Source: JAHIKV01 sp965195225 (GTDB taxonomy: Bacteria; Planctomycetota; Planctomycetia; Pirellulales; Thermoguttaceae). Taken from it: a DNA stretch of 64,000 nucleotides. The first letter of the stretch is position 1; every line of letters starts with the position of its first letter. Made by a program: the position numbers and the translations under genes. This document shows positions 60,480-64,000 of the stretch, piece by piece. The stretch spans positions 1-64,000 of the forward strand of contig CBDAFL010000248.1 of NCBI GenBank assembly GCA_965195225.1, read 5' to 3'. The notes below the pieces were generated by a model. It searched no databases, had not been told where the DNA came from, and saw only the letters and a list, made by a program, of their open reading frames with translations.

Positions 60480-61523
60480 ATGAAGATTCAAAAAAACAGG
60501 AAAGTCGAGCGTGAGGCAGTCAATGCTGCCAGAGAGTTTTTCGAGTCGAACAACTGCTTTTTTCAAGAAGTCAATCTCCAGAACGACTACGGAAAAGATG
60601 CATATATAGATCTTGTCGAAGGCGAGGACTTAACCGGGCTCTGCATTGCAGTTCAGATTAAAGGTGGTGTTTCTTATCGGCGCTCAGGTGGCTATGGTAT
60701 TCCGCTGGACAAAGACCATGCCCGTGTTTGGCGGCAGTCTAGCATCCCCGTTGCTGGCCTTGTTTATGACCCAGATGACCAGAAGTTGCGATGGTGTAAT
60801 ATTACCAGTTTCCTAGAGCATGTCGACCGGTCCCTCCCGTCTTACATCCCGGTCGATTCAAAGGATGTACTTTGCCTCGAGAGTCTTCGTGGCAAGTTTA
60901 GGTCGTGCTTTCATTCTTGTCACGCTCAAAGAGTAATTGGTCCCGCTTTGCTTAGATTAACCGCAGACAACGAATCAGAAAGGTGTACAGCCCTACTTGA
61001 TTGCTTCGCTCTCGGGCGATCGGATCTGCGGGTTTTGATTCTGATCCGCCATTTGTTGGGAGTTTTCAAAGGAGAGGATTTGAGGGTAGCTATATACGTT
61101 CTAGCACATGCAACTGCGCATCCCGACATCTTTTGGACGAAGGACAATTGGATTCCGGAGACAGTCTGTACAAATGTTCGACCATATCTTCAATGGTCGG
61201 AAGCAGAAATAGCCAGATTGATGAAGTCGGCTTCCTGGGAAGAATGGCAGCGGGGATGTCCGGGGCAGGATATCTACTCCCTTCTATCTCAAGATCCACA
61301 GATTGCAACGAAAATGGGCGAAGTTGCGATCCGTGCTCTGAAAGATGGAGATGACGACCTAGCATGGTCAGCAATGTACCTTGTGATCTACTGGGCTCGT
61401 CGTGAGGGGGTTGAGATGTACAAGGGGTTCCTAAGTATCGACCGACGATTCCGCAGTCTTCCGCTTTCAGGTGAGCTAGAGTGGTTACTGGGGCAATACG
61501 GATACGTGCCGTTGTTCGGGTGA
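60480..61523 (+). CDS. DUF4365 nuclease-like protein
   Basis: The protein has 347 residues. The N-terminal ~150 residues match DUF4365, a PD-(D/E)xK-like fold, with candidate residues Asp40 (NDYGKDAYID) and Gln59-x-Lys61 (AVQIKGG). The C-terminal ~190 residues are helical and unassigned. An AGGGAGAAGG Shine-Dalgarno precedes ATG 60480. Base composition is visibly lower in GC than in neighbours (frequent ATA, AGA and TTA codons), pointing to lateral acquisition. DUF4365 proteins often occur in defence contexts, but there is no partner gene here. Confidence 0.82.
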   Translation: MKIQKNRKVEREAVNAAREFFESNNCFFQEVNLQNDYGKDAYIDLVEGEDLTGLCIAVQIKGGVSYRRSGGYGIPLDKDHARVWRQSSIPVAGLVYDPDDQKLRWCNITSFLEHVDRSLPSYIPVDSKDVLCLESLRGKFRSCFHSCHAQRVIGPALLRLTADNESERCTALLDCFALGRSDLRVLILIRHLLGVFKGEDLRVAIYVLAHATAHPDIFWTKDNWIPETVCTNVRPYLQWSEAEIARLMKSASWEEWQRGCPGQDIYSLLSQDPQIATKMGEVAIRALKDGDDDLAWSAMYLVIYWARREGVEMYKGFLSIDRRFRSLPLSGELEWLLGQYGYVPLFG

Positions 61524-61650
61524 GCAGATTTTTTTAACTGGGAACGTGAAGGGGACTGGCACCGGGTGCCGCTGTCGTTTTTTCCAGTAGTGCCCCTTTC
61601 TACACGATAGGAATGGCGGGGGGGCACACTGCCGTGTTTCTCCCAGGCCC

Positions 61651-62640
61651 TCACTCTAGCCCTCTCCCAGAGGGAGAGGGGACGATGGGGGATTCGTCCC
61701 GGGGAAAAAAGACCTCGGCCAACATGCAACGGGCGCTGCCGCCGCCGATCGATTCGATCGTCTCCAGATCGACGCTGACAATCTTGCCGTAAGCGGACAA
61801 TCGCTCGCGCTGCTCGGGTGTAAAACCCTTCTCGGCGCGGGCGGACATTACGATCACAAACCCGCCGTCGCGGGTGCGGAGCTGGAGGATGTTGCCGCAA
61901 TAGTGCCGCTCCATCTGTTCGAGGGAGATTTCCAACACGTCGAACGAACGACCGAGCGATTGGATTACCCGAGCACGCCCGGCGACGTCGCGGATCGACT
62001 CGGCGCAGATCACGGCGTATCGGCCGCCGAGATTCATCATCACGTTGGTGTGATAGACCGGTTTGCCCGAGGAACTTAGGGCGTCGAAAAGTATGCCCTC
62101 CTTGTACTTGCGGAAGCGGATGAACTGGTCGAACAGTTCCGTGTCGCAGCGTTGCGATTGTGCGGCGTATATCACCCGGTTCGCGCGGTCGATGACCAGT
62201 GCCCCGGTCCCTTCGAGGGATTTTTCAGGTTGTTTTTCGCCTTCGCCGAAGCGGATGAGGTTTTTGACCGTCCGGCCGTGTTGCCGCAGCAGCCGCTTGA
62301 GATCGTCGGGTCGCACTTCCGCCCGACGGCAGGGCGCCATCATCGGGTAGGTAATGAGTGTGCCGTCGCGATGCGTGGAGAACCAATTGTTGGGAAACAC
62401 GGCGTCGGGGACATTGATTTGGCCCTGGTCGTCCGGTTCCAGGACCATAACGTCGATCCCTTCGGCCCGGAGCCGATCGACCATGTTTTGGAACTCGACG
62501 TTTGCCCGACGGTTGATCTCGGAGTCGGCCGCCTGGGGTCTGGTCTGAAACTCGTTGTCCAGCGCGGTCTCTTCGTTGAAACCGAAATCGCGCGGCCGTA
62601 CCATAACCACGCCGTCCGCAATCCGGGCGATGTGTACCAC
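61651..62640 (-). CDS. CtlX/arginine-deiminase-like amidine hydrolase
   Basis: The protein has 329 residues with the guanidine-modifying pentein fold. Motifs seen are NVPDAVFPNNWFSTH (residues 76-90), the GTGALVIDR segment preceded by Glu143, His197 in YHTNVMM, and the nucleophile Cys305 in GGGSARCMLAEVFFP. CtlX-type members hydrolyse citrulline or arginine-related substrates. The last ~10 residues (PSPSGRGLE) and the stop are translated from a palindromic intergenic repeat (61660-61680). It follows the cyclic-2,3-diphosphoglycerate-synthase-like gene on the minus strand. Confidence 0.82.
   Translation of the reverse strand: MVHIARIADGVVMVRPRDFGFNEETALDNEFQTRPQAADSEINRRANVEFQNMVDRLRAEGIDVMVLEPDDQGQINVPDAVFPNNWFSTHRDGTLITYPMMAPCRRAEVRPDDLKRLLRQHGRTVKNLIRFGEGEKQPEKSLEGTGALVIDRANRVIYAAQSQRCDTELFDQFIRFRKYKEGILFDALSSSGKPVYHTNVMMNLGGRYAVICAESIRDVAGRARVIQSLGRSFDVLEISLEQMERHYCGNILQLRTRDGGFVIVMSARAEKGFTPEQRERLSAYGKIVSVDLETIESIGGGSARCMLAEVFFPRDESPIVPSPSGRGLE
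61660..61680. repeat. Perfect 9-bp hairpin at gene end
   Basis: CCCTCTCCC (61660-61668) and GGGAGAGGG (61672-61680) with loop AGA. It occurs inside the 3' end of the CtlX-like gene. Confidence 0.75.
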
Positions 62641-62683
62641 AAATCCTCCCTGGTAAAAAACTGCTTAGCGATGATTTGGGTTT

Positions 62684-62768
62684 GGGTGGCACTGGCGTCT
62701 CGCCAGTGCTGGCCGTAGCACGGGCAAGATGCCCGTGCCACCCCAGCGCGACCACCGGTCGCGGCTTT
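62684..62768. repeat. Composite palindromic repeat with AAAGCCGCGACC fragment
   Basis: GGGTGGCAC..GTGCCACCC hairpin (62684-62743) followed by GCGCGACCACCGGTCGCGGCTTT (62746-62768), written in parts; the second piece matches the right arm of 14328-14391. It lies between two minus-strand genes and probably reduces read-through. Confidence 0.7.
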
Positions 62769-62772
62769 GTGT

Positions 62773-64000
62773 TCAATCAAATAACCGTTGTTGGATCGCT
62801 TTTTCCAGCAGCCCGAGACTCCCTTGCCGCGGCTTCAGGTCGTATCTGACTCTGACCACCGGCTTGTTGACGGAGATGATCCTCGTCAGATCGATCGGCG
62901 TTCCGCTGAGGATGACATCTGCGTCGATGGCGTTGATCGTGGTTTGCAGGTCTTTCTTTTGCTGGTCCGAGTATCCCATTGCCGGCAGGATTCCTTCGCC
63001 GATATTGGGATATTTCAGATAAGTCTCGGCGATTTGTCCGACGGCGTGATGTCGCGGTTCGACGACTTCCGCCGCGTCGAAGCGTTCGGCGGCGACCATT
63101 GCGGCCCCGAACCGCATCTCGCCGTGTGTCAAGGTCGGACCGTCCTCGATGACCAATACCCGCTTACCCTTGATCTCGCCGTCGAGGGTGAGTTCGGAAT
63201 CGGCCTCGACAACCTCGGCGTCCGGGGCGATTTTGTGGATATTGTCCCGCAGAATCTTCAATTGCCGCTGGTTGGCGGAGTCCATTTTGTTGATGACCAC
63301 GACGTCGGCCATCCTCAGATTCGCCTCGCCGGGATAGTATGCGACCTCATGCCCTGCCCGCAGCGGATCGACCACCACGATCTTCAAGTCGGCGCAATAA
63401 AAGGGCGTGTCGTTGTTGCCGCCGTCGAAGAGGATCACGTCTGGATTGTCCCGCTCCTCGGCCGCGCGGACGATCGCCTCGTAATCCACCCCGGAGTAGA
63501 TCACGTTTCCGGCGACGATGTGCGGCTCATACTCTTCCATCTCCTCGATTGTGCATCGGTGGTCGTCGAGATCCTTGATCGTGGCGAAACGTTGGACCTT
63601 CTGGGCCTCGAGGTCTCCGTAGGGCATCGGGTGCCGGATGGCGACGACTCGTTTGTCGAGTTTTTTGAAAATGTCGTAGATGTATCGCGTCGTTTGGGAT
63701 TTTCCGCAACCTGTCCTGACGGCGCAGATTGAAATTACCGGCTTGGTCGATTTGAGCATGGTCGTTTTGCATCCCATGAGGACGAAGTTCGCCCCCATTG
63801 CGTTGACCATCGCGGAGATCGACATCACATGAGAGTACGGCACGTCGCTGTATGCGAACACGACTTCGTTGACGTCGTGCTTTTTGATCAGCTCGGCGAG
63901 CCGCGATTCTTCGAAGATGGGTATTCCATCGGGGTACAGTTCGCCCGCCAAAGAGGGCGGATATTTCCGTCCATCGATGTCGGGAATCTGGGTTGCCGTG
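62773..64000 (-). CDS. Cyclic 2,3-diphosphoglycerate synthase-like GTPase, 5' end outside window
   Basis: The frame ends at TGA 62773-62775 and stays open to base 64000, giving 408 visible codons; the N-terminus is missing. A P-loop AVRTGCGKSQTTRYI is followed by ADVVVINKMDSAN and VILFDGGNNDTPF. The N-terminal visible part TQIPDIDGRKYPPSLAG and IPIFEES match cyclic 2,3-diphosphoglycerate synthetase-like proteins. In methanogens the product is an osmolyte-like stabiliser; in planctomycetes the role is unknown. Being upstream of and co-directional with the CtlX-like gene suggests a common transcript, although a repeat lies between them. Confidence 0.85.
   Translation of the reverse strand, partial: TATQIPDIDGRKYPPSLAGELYPDGIPIFEESRLAELIKKHDVNEVVFAYSDVPYSHVMSISAMVNAMGANFVLMGCKTTMLKSTKPVISICAVRTGCGKSQTTRYIYDIFKKLDKRVVAIRHPMPYGDLEAQKVQRFATIKDLDDHRCTIEEMEEYEPHIVAGNVIYSGVDYEAIVRAAEERDNPDVILFDGGNNDTPFYCADLKIVVVDPLRAGHEVAYYPGEANLRMADVVVINKMDSANQRQLKILRDNIHKIAPDAEVVEADSELTLDGEIKGKRVLVIEDGPTLTHGEMRFGAAMVAAERFDAAEVVEPRHHAVGQIAETYLKYPNIGEGILPAMGYSDQQKKDLQTTINAIDADVILSGTPIDLTRIISVNKPVVRVRYDLKPRQGSLGLLEKAIQQRLFD

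Noticed and set aside
1..64000. CRISPR array or rRNA operon
   Set aside because: No regularly spaced direct repeats with unique spacers and no rRNA-like conserved blocks were seen.

Overview
The window looks like a chromosomal segment of a planctomycete, probably of the Pirellulales type. This rests on the high GC content, a giant secreted protein with the N-terminal MEPLEDRCLLS motif, a DUF1080 protein, many species-specific palindromic intergenic repeats, and Gram-negative envelope genes (lpxB, TonB receptors, a TolC-like protein). No rRNA, CRISPR array, intact insertion sequence or integrase gene was seen. One tRNA gene, tRNA-Arg(TCG), is present.

Layout. 1-3.4 kb: a YhaN/YhaO-like pair on the minus strand whose nuclease subunit has lost several metal ligands. 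3.7-7.8 kb: a TPR membrane protein, an RluA-family pseudouridine synthase, a DUF1080 protein and an MFS transporter. 8-10.7 kb: two paralogous outer-membrane barrel-like proteins. 10.7-15.5 kb: an RlmM-like methyltransferase, a secreted protein with twelve G(N/D)D-Y repeats, and a secreted terpene-cyclase-like protein. 15.6-20.4 kb: a VapBC pair, a C69 peptidase, dcd, nth and folE. 20.5-34.1 kb: a FAD/Fe-S dehydrogenase fusion, a 2175-residue multidomain secreted protein, and carB.

34.1-42.3 kb is an apparent genomic island. It carries two TonB-dependent receptor-like genes with duplicated leaders, a YfiR-like periplasmic protein, and a sensor hybrid kinase. It is bracketed by two copies of the carB 3' end. 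The layout suggests a ligand-uptake and envelope-sensing module in which a YfiR-type regulator controls a kinase rather than a diguanylate cyclase.

42.5-49 kb holds the AmmeMemoRadiSam set (an AMMECR1-MEMO fusion and a radical SAM enzyme). It is split by a toxin-antitoxin pair flanked by 64-bp direct repeats of the fusion gene's 5' end. An S41 protease and a TlpA-like protein follow. 49-54 kb: a CYTH protein, lpxB, a site-2 protease, a 31-residue lysine-rich peptide, tRNA-Arg and a TolC-like lipoprotein.

54.2-56 kb is an accessory operon: a Gp37/Gp68-family three-Cys protein and its partner TcmP. It has a strong sigma70-like promoter and a palindrome at the predicted transcription start. 56-64 kb: recG, a LOR/SDH (ornithine cyclodeaminase-type) protein, a scramblase-like protein, a DUF4365 protein, a CtlX/arginine-deiminase-like hydrolase, and the 3' part of a cyclic 2,3-diphosphoglycerate synthase-like gene.

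A recurring theme is that dispersed palindromic or low-complexity intergenic repeats have become part of coding sequences. Examples are a signal peptide, two C-terminal tails and an internal segment.
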